The notes under the pieces: model-generated
Told to the model about the DNA's origin: nothing
Seen by the model: the letters and a program-made list of their open reading frames with translations, nothing else
Database searches by the model: none
Part shown: positions 44,783 to 52,956 of the stretch, piece by piece
Layout of the letters: every line of letters starts with the position of its first letter
Numbering within the stretch: position 1 is the stretch's first letter
Translations under genes and position numbers: made by a program
Assembly (NCBI RefSeq): GCF_023115465.1
Contig: NZ_CP096034.1
Coordinates: forward strand, 3,596,001 to 3,660,000
Direction: 5' to 3'
DNA: 64,000 nt
Origin: Gottfriedia acidiceleris
GTDB lineage: Bacteria > Bacillota > Bacilli > Bacillales > Bacillaceae_G

Positions 44783-45880
44783 ATGGCAGAATTAAAATTA
44801 GATCACATTTATAAAATATATGATAATAACGTAACAGCTGTAAAAGATTTTAATCTTCACATTGAAGATAAAGAATTTATCGTTTTCGTTGGACCTTCTG
44901 GATGCGGTAAATCAACAACACTTCGAATGATCGCTGGTTTAGAGGATATTTCAAAAGGTGACTTCTTTATTGATGGTAAACGTGTAAATGATGTTCAACC
45001 AAAAGATCGTGACATCGCAATGGTATTCCAAAACTACGCACTTTACCCACATATGACTGTATATGATAACATGGCTTTCGGATTAAAATTACGTAAGTTT
45101 GACAAAGCAGAAATTGATCGTCGTGTAAAAGATGCTGCACGTATATTAGGTCTTGAGGAATATTTAAATCGTAAACCAAAAGCTTTATCTGGTGGACAAC
45201 GTCAACGTGTAGCTCTTGGTCGTGCAATTGTACGTGATGCAAAAGTATTCTTAATGGATGAGCCATTATCAAACTTAGATGCTAAATTACGTGTTGCAAT
45301 GCGTTCTGAGATTTCAAAATTACATCAACGTCTTCAAACGACAACTATTTATGTAACACACGATCAAACAGAAGCAATGACAATGGCTACACGTTTAGTC
45401 GTAATGAAAGATGGTATAATTCAACAAGTAGGTACACCAAAGGAAGTTTATGATCGCCCTGAAAACGTATTCGTTGGTGGATTTATTGGTTCACCCGCAA
45501 TGAACTTTGTTTCTGGTAAAGTTGAAGATGGTTACTTTAACTTAGGCAGCAAAAAAGTTGCTATACCTGAAGGAAAAATGAAAACATTACGCGATAATGG
45601 ATATGTAGGAAAAGAAGTAATTTTAGGAGTACGTCCTGAAGATTTACATGACGAACCAGTATTTATCGAAGCGTCTCAAGGTACAGTTCTTGATTTAAAA
45701 ATTGAAGTAGCTGAGCTTTTAGGAGCTGAATCAATGCTTTACACTAACTTTGAAGGTAATACTTTAGTAGCAAGATTAGATGCACGATCAACATTTACAC
45801 ATGGTCAAGTAATTAAATTAGCAGTAGACATGAACAAAGTTCATTTCTTTGATAAAGAAACAGAATCTCGTATTCGATAA
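44783..45880 (+). CDS. msmX: multiple-sugar ABC transporter ATPase MsmX
   Basis: A 365-residue ATPase of the UgpC/MalK group, equal in length to B. subtilis MsmX, which energises several sugar importers. Walker A is GPSGCGKST (37-45), the signature LSGGQRQRVALGRAIV, Walker B VFLMDEPLSNLDAKLR, and the switch VTHDQTEAMT. A C-terminal TOBE regulatory region follows (about 290-355). ATG 44783 is chosen because GGAGG is 8 nt upstream; a TTG 15 bp earlier overlaps the site. No sugar permease is adjacent, consistent with a shared ATPase. Codon use is strongly biased, suggesting high expression. Confidence 0.94.
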   Translation: MAELKLDHIYKIYDNNVTAVKDFNLHIEDKEFIVFVGPSGCGKSTTLRMIAGLEDISKGDFFIDGKRVNDVQPKDRDIAMVFQNYALYPHMTVYDNMAFGLKLRKFDKAEIDRRVKDAARILGLEEYLNRKPKALSGGQRQRVALGRAIVRDAKVFLMDEPLSNLDAKLRVAMRSEISKLHQRLQTTTIYVTHDQTEAMTMATRLVVMKDGIIQQVGTPKEVYDRPENVFVGGFIGSPAMNFVSGKVEDGYFNLGSKKVAIPEGKMKTLRDNGYVGKEVILGVRPEDLHDEPVFIEASQGTVLDLKIEVAELLGAESMLYTNFEGNTLVARLDARSTFTHGQVIKLAVDMNKVHFFDKETESRIR

Positions 45881-45901
45881 TTCAAGAATTAAACATAAAA
45901 T

Positions 45902-45942
45902 AACGCGGTACCATTTATATTGGTACTGCGTTATTTTATTTT
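45902..45942. terminator. bidirectional terminator between msmX and the Cys-rich gene
   Basis: Stem AACGC.GTACCA / TGGTAC.GCGTT followed by TATTTTATTTT. It includes the stop codon of the convergent gene. Confidence 0.75.
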
Positions 45943-46182
45943 CTCAATAATTTTAAGAAAACCTTCATTACAATCTGGACAATTAAACATATGTGTACAA
46001 TACTGATATGAATTATGCTCTGTTAAACCATCAGCTTTTGCTGAAATGTCATAATCTAAATATGGACTATATTTATCTTCGTAATCAACAGCTCTGCCTT
46101 TATCTTCACAATGATTTTCACAAATAGGACATTTTAGTTTATAATGTTCAATGCCATTGCACAGTGGACAAATACCATCCAT
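45931..46182 (-). CDS. small Cys-rich, probably zinc-binding protein
   Basis: An 83-residue protein of unknown function with three CxxC pairs (CPLC, CPIC, CPDC) plus single Cys and His residues (ENHCED, QYCTHM), suggesting two zinc sites. The middle is acidic and tyrosine-rich (DYEDKYSPYLDYD). ATG 46182 is used; a GTG four codons upstream overlaps GGAGTG. Genes of this type are found in Bacillus genomes but I cannot name the family. Confidence 0.6.
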   Translation of the reverse strand: MDGICPLCNGIEHYKLKCPICENHCEDKGRAVDYEDKYSPYLDYDISAKADGLTEHNSYQYCTHMFNCPDCNEGFLKIIEKIK

Positions 46183-46218
46183 AAATAAGCTCACTCCAAT
46201 TTTGTTTAGTTCATTAAG

Positions 46219-46247
46219 AAAGGATGGAGATTAATCTCCATCCCTTA
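46219..46247 (-). terminator. terminator of the SASP gene
   Basis: Perfect palindrome GGATGGAGATTAATCTCCATCC. The T run on the minus strand is short (TTTCTTAATG). Confidence 0.7.
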
Positions 46248-46260
46248 TTAGCCATAGATA

Positions 46261-46470
46261 TTATTTTGAATAACCACCTAAGCTTTGTTCAGCCATTTGA
46301 ACTAAACGTTTAGTGATCTCACCACCTACAGAACCGTTAGCACGAGCTGTAGTATCAGGACCTAAGTTTACTCCAAACTCAGAAGCGATTTCATACTTCA
46401 TTGCATCTAATGCTGATTGAGCACCAGGTACTACTAAGTTGTTGCTGTTTCCGCTGTTGTTGTTTGCCAT
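46261..46470 (-). CDS. alpha/beta-type small acid-soluble spore protein
   Basis: A 69-residue SASP that coats and protects DNA in the dormant spore and is degraded at germination. The germination-protease site YEIASEFGV and the DNA-binding block [19 protein letters not shown] are both present, after an Asn/Ser-rich start. AAGGAGGTGAG precedes ATG. A sigma-G promoter is upstream, as expected for forespore expression. It belongs to the SspA/B/C/D group; the exact member is not assignable. Confidence 0.96.
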   Translation of the reverse strand: MANNNSGNSNNLVVPGAQSALDAMKYEIASEFGVNLGPDTTARANGSVGGEITKRLVQMAEQSLGGYSK

Positions 46471-46500
46471 GTTGTCTCACCTCCTTAAGTAGTGTAATGA

Positions 46501-46529
46501 TAGTATGACTCTAATCGATTAACATATGT
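46501..46529 (-). promoter_or_regulatory. sigma-G promoter of the SASP gene
   Basis: On the minus strand ACATA (46529-46525), 17 bp, CATACTA (46507-46501). The -10 is a perfect sigma-G match, and the 17-bp spacing equals that of the RNA-array promoters at 26592, 27270 and 27824. Confidence 0.6.
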
Positions 46530-46591
46530 ATGTTTAGCTAATGTAAATTTTGGAAAAAACAAGTTAATTTGTTTATTAGCGTATTTCACAT

Positions 46592-46622
46592 AAAAAAAAG
46601 CACTAGATTAACATCTAGTACT
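46592..46622 (-). terminator. terminator of the amino-acid ABC operon
   Basis: Stem GCACTAGAT-TAAC-ATCTAGTAC followed by eight T on the minus strand. Confidence 0.8.
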
Positions 46623-46662
46623 AGTTTTTTACACGATATTGTAAAATATTTTATTTTACTAT

Positions 46663-47397
46663 TTACTGTATTAATTGTAAAAATTGTTTAGTTCTTGCAT
46701 GTTTAGGATGTTCTAAAACATCTTTAGGATGACCTTGTTCAACAATATAACCACCGTCCATAAAAATGACTTCATCCGCTACATCTCGAGCAAATTTCAT
46801 TTCATGTGTAACGACAATCATTGTCATTCCCTCTTCCGCTAACTCCTTCATTACCTTTAAAACTTCTTGTACAAGCTCAGGATCTAATGCTGAAGTTGGT
46901 TCATCAAATAAAATGACCGTTGGTTCTAAGGCTAACGCTCTAGCAATCCCCACACGCTGTTGCTGACCACCTGAAAGTTGATGTGGTAATAAATTTATTT
47001 TCTCTTCTAATCCTACTTTAGTAAGTAAGTCTATTGCTTTCTTTTTTGCAACATCTTTTTTAAATTTTTGTACAGTTACTAAGCCTTCCATAACATTTTC
47101 TACCGCTGTTAAATGAGGAAATAAATGGTGTTGTTGAAACACCATACCTGTTTTACTTCTTAGAGAAATAATTTCTTTTTTCGTAACTTTATTAGAAAAA
47201 TCTATTGTCTGTTCATCAATGGTTATTTTACCATCAGTCGGATGCTCTAAAACATTAATACATCTCAAAAATGTAGTTTTCCCAGAACCAGAAGGGCCAA
47301 TAATAGCAGTAACAGTACCTTTTTCCACATTTAAGCTAACATCTTTTAATACTTCTAATTCACCAAAACTTTTTTTAATATTTTCTAGTTTTATCAT
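46663..47397 (-). CDS. tcyC: polar amino-acid (probably cystine) ABC transporter ATPase
   Basis: A 244-residue ATPase of the GlnQ/HisP group. Walker A is GPSGSGKTT, the signature [15 protein letters not shown], Walker [15 protein letters not shown], and the switch [17 protein letters not shown] 47397 follows GGAGG by 8 nt; an ATG 15 bp earlier overlaps it. It is the last gene of a binding-protein/permease/ATPase operon. Assignment to cystine (TcyABC) rests on the likeness of the binding protein and is moderate. Confidence 0.85.
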   Translation of the reverse strand: MIKLENIKKSFGELEVLKDVSLNVEKGTVTAIIGPSGSGKTTFLRCINVLEHPTDGKITIDEQTIDFSNKVTKKEIISLRSKTGMVFQQHHLFPHLTAVENVMEGLVTVQKFKKDVAKKKAIDLLTKVGLEEKINLLPHQLSGGQQQRVGIARALALEPTVILFDEPTSALDPELVQEVLKVMKELAEEGMTMIVVTHEMKFARDVADEVIFMDGGYIVEQGHPKDVLEHPKHARTKQFLQLIQ

Positions 47398-47411
47398 ATG
47401 TTCTTCCTCCA

Positions 47412-48107
47412 TTACTTAGCAACATAGCGTTCAACTCGAGCTTCTAATCGACCTTGAATGATTGAAAGGAAGAAGCAAATTATCCAATAGATGAATGCAG
47501 CTTCTATATAAACAACTAAAAATTTATAGTTCGTTGCAGCTATTTCCTGGGCTGTTCTAAACATTTCAGTTACTAAAATTAACGAAGCCAAAGAAGTGTC
47601 TTTTACTAAACTAATAAAAGTATTTGATAATGGCGGTAATGAAACTCTAGCCGCTTGAGGAATTATAATACGTTTTAATGTTTGATTATATGTCATGCCG
47701 ATTGAATAAGCAGCTTCCCATTGCCCCTTGTCAATCGACTGGATTGATCCTCTAATAATTTCGGATGCATAAGCACCAACACTTAATGAAAAACCAATAA
47801 TGGCAGAAATATAAGGTGAAATTGTTACATGTATTGAAGGTAAACCATAAAAAATAATAAATAATTGTACTAAAAGAGGGGTTCCTCTAATAATTGAAAC
47901 ATAAAATTTGGCTACTCCATTTAAGAATTTATTACCTGACAGACGGAAAAGAGCGGTAATAAATGCTAATACAAGACCTACTACAAATGTAATAATTGTT
48001 AATGGAATAGTACCTATTAAAGCAGTTTTAACCATTGGAAGGAAAGAATCCTTCACAATGGTTAAATTGTCAATCCACTCTTGGCTGAGTATATTATTTA
48101 AGTCCAT
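47412..48107 (-). CDS. tcyB: polar amino-acid (probably cystine) ABC transporter permease
   Basis: A 231-residue HisM/GlnP-type permease with about five membrane segments and the cytoplasmic EAA loop [39 protein letters not shown] (about 143-180), the contact with the ATPase. It overlaps the binding-protein gene by 14 bp and is followed by the ATPase after 14 bp. Confidence 0.88.
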   Translation of the reverse strand: MDLNNILSQEWIDNLTIVKDSFLPMVKTALIGTIPLTIITFVVGLVLAFITALFRLSGNKFLNGVAKFYVSIIRGTPLLVQLFIIFYGLPSIHVTISPYISAIIGFSLSVGAYASEIIRGSIQSIDKGQWEAAYSIGMTYNQTLKRIIIPQAARVSLPPLSNTFISLVKDTSLASLILVTEMFRTAQEIAATNYKFLVVYIEAAFIYWIICFFLSIIQGRLEARVERYVAK

Positions 48108-48897
48108 CTTTACCGAACCATTTTTGTACTATTTCATCATACTTCCCGTCTTTTTTCATATCTGCAAGTGCTTTATTCACTGCTTTTACTAATGAATCAT
48201 CATCTTTACGGAACATAAATCCACTGTTAGAAGCATCGTTTTCTAAAGCTGCAATTTTAACTTTTTTGTCGCCAGTTTCATTTAAATAGTTTTGAATTGA
48301 TAATTTATCGTTGATTGTAACATCAGCACGGCCAGTTTCAATTAATTGAATTGCTTGGCTAAAACCTTCTACCCCAACTAATTTAGCTCCATATTTCTTA
48401 GCTAAATCACCATAATTACTAGTTAAAGATTGAGCAGCATTTAAGCCTTTAATTCCATCAAATGAGTTAACATTTGAATCTGATTTTACAACTAATGCAC
48501 CTGATGAAGTGATATATGGATCAGAGAAATAATATTTTTTCTCACGATCTGGTCTAATACCAACTTCATTGGCAATGATGTCAAAACGTTTTGCATCTAA
48601 CCCTGCAAACATTGCATCCCATTGAGTTTCAAAATATTTTGGTTTTACTCCTAAACGTTTTGCAACTTCATTTGCTAAATCAACATCAAAACCTGTTAAT
48701 TTACCAGATTTATCATGGAACGTGAAAGGTGCATATGTACCTTCAGTACCAATATTCAACTCTCCGCTATCCTTCACTTGAGTTAATAAATCTTTTCCTT
48801 TTGCAGTTTCTTCTTTTTTATTTGTATTGCAGCCTGCCATAACACCAGCTGCTAAAAATAACGAACCTAATGTTAAACCAATTTTCTTAATATTCAT
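48094..48897 (-). CDS. tcyA: polar amino-acid (probably cystine) substrate-binding lipoprotein
   Basis: A 267-residue family 3 solute-binding lipoprotein. The signal peptide ends GVMAGC (Cys23). The ligand domain has NIGTEGTYAPFTFHDKSGKL, GFDVDLANEVAKRLG, RFDIIANEVGIRPDREKKYYFSDPY and GRADVTINDKL. The TEGTYAPFTFHDKSGKLTGFD block is as in cystine-binding TcyA-type proteins. It is the first gene of the operon; no S-box or T-box leader is visible upstream. Confidence 0.87.
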   Translation of the reverse strand: MNIKKIGLTLGSLFLAAGVMAGCNTNKKEETAKGKDLLTQVKDSGELNIGTEGTYAPFTFHDKSGKLTGFDVDLANEVAKRLGVKPKYFETQWDAMFAGLDAKRFDIIANEVGIRPDREKKYYFSDPYITSSGALVVKSDSNVNSFDGIKGLNAAQSLTSNYGDLAKKYGAKLVGVEGFSQAIQLIETGRADVTINDKLSIQNYLNETGDKKVKIAALENDASNSGFMFRKDDDSLVKAVNKALADMKKDGKYDEIVQKWFGKDGLK

Positions 48898-49199
48898 TTT
48901 TTAATCTCCCTTAACCTTATCGGAATTGTTTGTTTTGAATTGTGTGTCTTAAATATATTGCATGTATTAAAAAATTACAACAAAAAAATCTTATATTTTT
49001 ATTATTTTTCTTTTTGTCTTTTTAATTCTATTTTTATAATTGAAAATGAAAGTTAGAAAAACAGAGCGTCTAAGGAAAATAAATTTATCATTACCCTTAA
49101 ATTACCAATATAAGAAAGTAAAAAACGTAATCAACTAAGTAAATATTGTCATATTGATTTCTTTTATGTCCATACTGAATAAATTAAGCACTCAAATCA
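48898..49199. other. upstream region of the amino-acid ABC operon
   Basis: About 300 AT-rich bases without visible gene, repeat or leader terminator. Confidence 0.4.
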
Positions 49200-49229
49200 T
49201 AAAAAACTCGGCTCCTAAGAACCGAGTTT
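49200..49229 (-). terminator. terminator of the corC-like gene
   Basis: Stem ACTCGG.TCCTAAGA.CCGAGT followed by six T on the minus strand. The stop codon is inside the loop. Confidence 0.75.
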
Positions 49230-50090
49230 ACTTTGCAAATGGTTTATTTTTACAATTACACTTTGTATTCTTCTATTTTGAACTTCTTTAATGATGAAGG
49301 TGAGATTTTTATATTGCAGTAATTCTCCATTTTTTGGTATATGTTTAAAACTTTCAAATAACCATCCACCTAATGTTAAATATCGACTACTAGGCTTTTT
49401 TATTTTAAATCGATTAAAAAAACTCGATAAGTCAATTGAGGCTTGGAATTGGTATTCATTCTCATTTATTTGGAAAAAATCTTCCTCTTTCTCGTCAAAT
49501 TCATCTCTAATTTCCCCAACGAGTTCTTCTATTATGTCTTCAAGCGTAACGATACCGGAAGTACCTCCAAATTCATCTACAACAATTGCTAGATGTGCAT
49601 TTTGTTTTTGAAGAATTTTTAACACTGTTGAAATTTTCATTGTTTCCATCACAAAAATCGGCTCTCTAATCAACTCATGAATAGTAACTGTTTGTTTTTG
49701 TATAAGTTGAGTTAAAAATTCCCTTTCTGAAATTACACCAATTATATGATCAATATCCTGCTCATAAACTGGGATTCTAGAATACCGTTCTTGTAGAAAT
49801 AAATTACATATAGAGTGCACAGATTCATTTAGATCAACCGCTACCAAATTTGTTCGGGGTGTCAATATGTCATTTACTTTTTTTTCTTTAAAAGTGATAG
49901 TTCTTAAAAATAATTCATCTTCGTACAAGTTAATTTGTTCTTCAACATCAACATCAAATAAATAATGATGTGTTAAAAGATGTTTTTCTTTTGAATCTAC
50001 ATTTTTTCGATCCTTTGATTCTTTAGAAAAAAGTCGGTTAATAAAGTTTAAAAAATTTTTTATACCATTACCCGAGGGAGCATCTGACAA
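49215..50090 (-). CDS. CorC-like CBS-domain protein without membrane domain
   Basis: A protein with paired CBS domains (about residues 70-190, with ILTPRTNLVAVDL and FGGTSGIVTLEDIIEELVGEIRDEFD) and a C-terminal CorC/HlyC domain (YLTLGGWLFESFKHIPKNGE). The DUF21 membrane domain of most Gram-positive members is missing. The open frame begins at TTG 50171 with no ribosome-binding site. I prefer TTG 50090, 10 nt after AGGGG, giving 291 residues beginning MSDAPSG. That is close to the length and start of the soluble CorC of enterobacteria. The role is presumed to be in magnesium/cobalt homeostasis. Confidence 0.7.
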   Translation of the reverse strand: MSDAPSGNGIKNFLNFINRLFSKESKDRKNVDSKEKHLLTHHYLFDVDVEEQINLYEDELFLRTITFKEKKVNDILTPRTNLVAVDLNESVHSICNLFLQERYSRIPVYEQDIDHIIGVISEREFLTQLIQKQTVTIHELIREPIFVMETMKISTVLKILQKQNAHLAIVVDEFGGTSGIVTLEDIIEELVGEIRDEFDEKEEDFFQINENEYQFQASIDLSSFFNRFKIKKPSSRYLTLGGWLFESFKHIPKNGELLQYKNLTFIIKEVQNRRIQSVIVKINHLQSKLGS

Positions 50091-50188
50091 GCACTTCACA
50101 CCCCTATAACAAATTTTTAAATTATTAACTATCGACAATCCTTTACAAATATTTAATTTATATGTATTCAATAAAGGTAAAATTATGC

Positions 50189-50222
50189 AAAAAAAAGCCT
50201 CTTACTTTTAGAAAAGAAGAGG
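50189..50222 (-). terminator. intrinsic terminator inside the corC-like leader
   Basis: On the minus strand CCTCTT-CTTTTCTAAAAG-TAAGAGG is followed by eight T, about 100 bp before the chosen start. A terminator ahead of the gene, on the same strand, suggests attenuation or a separate short transcript. Confidence 0.65.
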
Positions 50223-50315
50223 GGGGAAAAATGAGGTATTGTACGAAACGATTAAAAATAAGCTGATTGAAATAGTTAATAAATAACTAGTAGAAGAATT
50301 AGAACCTCTGCTCAA
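50208..50315 (-). CDS. possible leader peptide ahead of the corC-like gene (35 aa)
   Basis: A TTG-initiated frame with AAGG 5 nt upstream encodes a hydrophobic 35-mer containing YLLTISISLFLIVSY and ending FFPPLLF. Its last codons, including the Pro-Pro pair, lie on and just before the 5' arm of the leader terminator. It may be a chance frame; start and ribosome-binding site are weak. Confidence 0.25.
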   Translation of the reverse strand: MSRGSNSSTSYLLTISISLFLIVSYNTSFFPPLLF

Positions 50316-50441
50316 ATCAACCTTACAACCATATTTTATAATAAAATGAATTGAATTGGCGTTATAAGTTGTTAACTTTTTGTGAATTATTGTACAAAGT
50401 ATAACACTATAAGGTTTAAGTATTAATTTGTTTAATAAAAC

Positions 50442-50482
50442 AAAAAAAGAAGGTATAAAGACTATGGCTTTATCCTTCTTTG
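50442..50482 (-). terminator. terminator of the mpfA homologue
   Basis: Stem AAAGAAGGATAAAG / CTTTATACCTTCTTT with one bulge, followed by seven T on the minus strand. Confidence 0.85.
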
Positions 50483-50493
50483 TAATCTGATCT

Positions 50494-51810
50494 TTATGAT
50501 TTTACTGCCTGAATAAACTCATTTTTTTTTATTTCAACTAATTTAACTTGATGTGAATCTAATTCAACAACTTTGAATTCAAAGTCCTCAAATAAAACAG
50601 ATTCACCTTGTTGGATGTCGTGATTTTGGGTTAAAATCCACCCACCAATTGTATCAACATCATCTTCCTCAACATATAGACCGAATAAATCATTAATTTC
50701 AGTAATTAATACTCTACCGTCTACAATCTTATGTGATTCCGAAATATGTTGAACAGCTGGTTTTTCATCATCATCATATTCATCACGTATTTCTCCAACA
50801 ATCTCCTCAAGAATATCTTCCATTGTTAATAATCCCGCTGTTCCTCCATATTCATCATACAGAATTGCAAGTGGAATACGTTTCTTTTGCATTAACAATA
50901 ATAAATCATGGATTGCGATTGTTTCAATTACCTGAATTACTGGACGAGTATAGTTTGCGAAATCGTATGTTTTTTCAACTTTTCCATCAAGATAGCGAAT
51001 AAAAAAGTCTTTTACATTAACCATACCTAATATATCATCTTTATCTTCACCAAAAACTGGATAACGTGTATATTTTTCGTTTTTAATTATTTCAATTTGT
51101 TCTTCAATTGGGTCTTCTGCATATAAACCGATAATTTCAGTACGAGGGACCATAATTTCTTTTGCAAGTCGGTTATCGAATTCAAAAATATTATTTAAAT
51201 ATTTATACTCAGCCTGATTAATTTCTCCGCTTTCAAAGCTTTCTGATAAAATAATTCTCAATTCTTCCTCAGTATGAACTTCTTCTGATTCAGATGCTGG
51301 TTTAACGCCAAATAATCCTGTAAAAAATCTTGCAGAACTATTTAATGCCCAAATAAATGGGTAAGCTATTTTATAGAAAACAATAAGTGGAGTAGAAAGT
51401 ATTAGTGTGATTGATTCAGCTTTTTGAATAGCAACCGTTTTAGGTGCTAGCTCACCAATTACAACGTGAATAAATGTCATAAATGAGAAAGCTAAAATAA
51501 ACGAAATAGTTGTAGCAATTGTTCCGTTTAATCCAAGAAATTCTACGACTGGGTGTATTAGATTCTCAAACGTTGGCTCACCTAAATAACCTAATCCTAA
51601 AGCTGTAACCGTAATACCTAATTGACAAGCTGATAAATATTCATCCAAACTCGTGGTAACCTTTTTAGCAGCTACTGCACCTCGCTTTTTTTCGGCTACT
51701 AGTTGATCAATTCTACTTGATCTAACTTTCACTATCGCAAATTCTGCTGCTACGAAAAAAGCTGTAAGTGCGATTAAAACTGCAATCATAAACAAGTTAA
51801 CTATGTCCAA
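50494..51810 (-). CDS. mpfA: HlyC/CorC-family transporter (MpfA/YhdP-like)
   Basis: A membrane protein with an N-terminal DUF21 domain (LTAFFVAAEFAIVKVRSSRIDQL, then YLSACQLGITVTALGLGYLGEPTFE), two CBS domains (IMVPRTEIIGLYAED to YGGTAGLLTMEDILEEIVGEIRDEYD) and a C-terminal CorC/HlyC domain. B. subtilis MpfA/YhdP, with the same plan and a MerR gene next to it, is implicated in magnesium efflux. The frame opens at GTG 51843, but that codon is part of the AGGAGGTG site itself. I favour TTG 51810, where the family normally starts, with a hairpin between site and start. Confidence 0.85.
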   Translation of the reverse strand: MDIVNLFMIAVLIALTAFFVAAEFAIVKVRSSRIDQLVAEKKRGAVAAKKVTTSLDEYLSACQLGITVTALGLGYLGEPTFENLIHPVVEFLGLNGTIATTISFILAFSFMTFIHVVIGELAPKTVAIQKAESITLILSTPLIVFYKIAYPFIWALNSSARFFTGLFGVKPASESEEVHTEEELRIILSESFESGEINQAEYKYLNNIFEFDNRLAKEIMVPRTEIIGLYAEDPIEEQIEIIKNEKYTRYPVFGEDKDDILGMVNVKDFFIRYLDGKVEKTYDFANYTRPVIQVIETIAIHDLLLLMQKKRIPLAILYDEYGGTAGLLTMEDILEEIVGEIRDEYDDDEKPAVQHISESHKIVDGRVLITEINDLFGLYVEEDDVDTIGGWILTQNHDIQQGESVLFEDFEFKVVELDSHQVKLVEIKKNEFIQAVKS

Positions 51811-51816
51811 TGACGA

Positions 51817-51837
51817 ACTCGAGTATAATACTCGAGT
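51817..51837 (-). promoter_or_regulatory. perfect inverted repeat between ribosome-binding site and start of mpfA
   Basis: Two 10-bp arms (ACTCGAGTAT / ATACTCGAGT) around one T. AGGAGG is at 51848-51843 and the likely TTG start at 51810, so the hairpin occupies most of the 32-nt gap, leaving about 11 nt when folded. It could bridge the site to the start codon, or be a protein-binding operator. Confidence 0.55.
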
Positions 51838-51972
51838 ATTCACCTCCTGAGAATTTCAATCTACAAAAATATAAAATTATTATTTTACTTACTTAATAGA
51901 TTACCATAATTTAGTAAAACATACATATTTTATAGCTTTAATAAATTGTTAAGTTTTAAATTAATTTAGTTA

Positions 51973-52389
51973 TTATTTTACAAAATGTTTCAATGTTTCA
52001 AATAACGGAAATGTATGATGTGACAATGTATCTACTAAAACATTTTTTTCACAATCATTCATACCCGAAATTACTGGTACTAATTGAGCTAATTTAGCTT
52101 CAAGCTCAATAATTTGATTTGATATTTGTTGAATTTGTTCAAAAACACAATTTTTTTGATTATAATTAGTTTTCAATAAATCTTTTATCTCTTCTAAGGA
52201 TATTCTCATTTTTTTACAATGTTCAATAAATCTGAGAGTCTCAATTGCCTCTGTGGAATAATACCGATAGTTTGATTCTGAACGTTTTGCTTCTAGTAAC
52301 CCTAATTTTGTATAATAATCAATTGTTCTTTTTGAAACTTGAGCTATTTCAGCTAACTCACCAATTCGATACTCGATCCCAAGTGACAA
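51973..52389 (-). CDS. MerR-family transcriptional regulator (YhdQ-like)
   Basis: A 138-residue MerR regulator. The winged helix-turn-helix is YRIGELAEIAQVSKRTIDYYTKLGLLEAKRSESNYRYY (about 7-45), followed by a dimerising coiled coil (about 75-110) and a short effector region with one cysteine (NDCEKN). The start is uncertain: TTG 52389 lies only 1-2 nt after GGGAGG. The neighbour mpfA and the gene order resemble B. subtilis yhdP-yhdQ, so it may control mpfA, or metal/efflux genes elsewhere. Confidence 0.82.
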   Translation of the reverse strand: MSLGIEYRIGELAEIAQVSKRTIDYYTKLGLLEAKRSESNYRYYSTEAIETLRFIEHCKKMRISLEEIKDLLKTNYNQKNCVFEQIQQISNQIIELEAKLAQLVPVISGMNDCEKNVLVDTLSHHTFPLFETLKHFVK

Positions 52390-52482
52390 CCCTCCCCCAT
52401 TTTAAGTAATATTACTATTATATAATTTTAAAAGTATACAGTCAAACGTTACAGTTCTACATAAATTTCGTTAAAAGTAAGA

Positions 52483-52612
52483 AGTTGGTCGGATGATTTC
52501 CTCTCCAGGTACTCGCTTTCCATAGGGCGTAACCTGAGTATCCTCGGCAAGCCTGCGGGGTCTTTAGGCTTACCTCATTTCCTATAGGAGTCGAGCAACT
52601 TACGCTCCGATC
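52483..52612. repeat. family-1 dispersed repeat, copy 4
   Basis: Shares TACTCGCTTTCCATAGGGCG, GCCTGCGGGGTCT, CCTATAGGAGTCGAGCA and CGCTCCGATC with the other family-1 copies. It lies between the divergent merR and serC promoter regions. Confidence 0.6.
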
Positions 52613-52705
52613 TTTTTCATTATTTTTTGTTGTTTGAACTAAACCTATAAAAGTTCTAGATTCACAAAACGCCTTTCAATTAATAAATAAACTGGAGGTG
52701 TAATT

Positions 52706-52843
52706 TTGAAATTAAACAATAACATAATTCATAAGGTTCCATTTTTACAGTCAGCAATTTCTGACTTAATGTTTGGTTTTTACTCATATAAATCTACTAA
52801 TTTAAATACTACAATCAATAACATTCCCTTTTCATTAATTTGA
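52706..52843 (+). CDS. possible small protein (45 aa)
   Basis: A TTG-initiated frame with GGAGGTG 6 nt upstream encodes MKLNNNIIHKVPFLQSAISD followed by a segment rich in Asn, Tyr and Ser, ending NIPFSLI. The ribosome-binding site is strong and the frame ends 110 bp before serC. No family is recognised, and the composition is close to that of random AT-rich DNA, so it may not be real. Confidence 0.35.
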   Translation: MKLNNNIIHKVPFLQSAISDLMFGFYSYKSTNLNTTINNIPFSLI

Positions 52844-52956
52844 AAATTACATTTTTTTGTGAAATTTTTATTATTTTATTTCATCTTTTATTGACCAACG
52901 TATATCAGTAGTTTAAAGTTAGAATATTAAAAAAATAACTAGTGAGGATGATTTTT

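Noticed and set aside
44967-45272. 101-codon minus-strand frame
   Set aside because: It is antisense to the strongly codon-biased msmX and His/Leu-rich as expected for a shadow frame.
48898-49199. S-box or T-box leader for the presumed cystine operon
   Set aside because: There is no terminator hairpin and no conserved leader blocks upstream of the binding-protein gene.
50226-50440. M-box or other known metal riboswitch ahead of the CorC-like gene
   Set aside because: I could not find the conserved helices or sequence blocks of the M-box or yybP-ykoY motif; only the terminator is clear.
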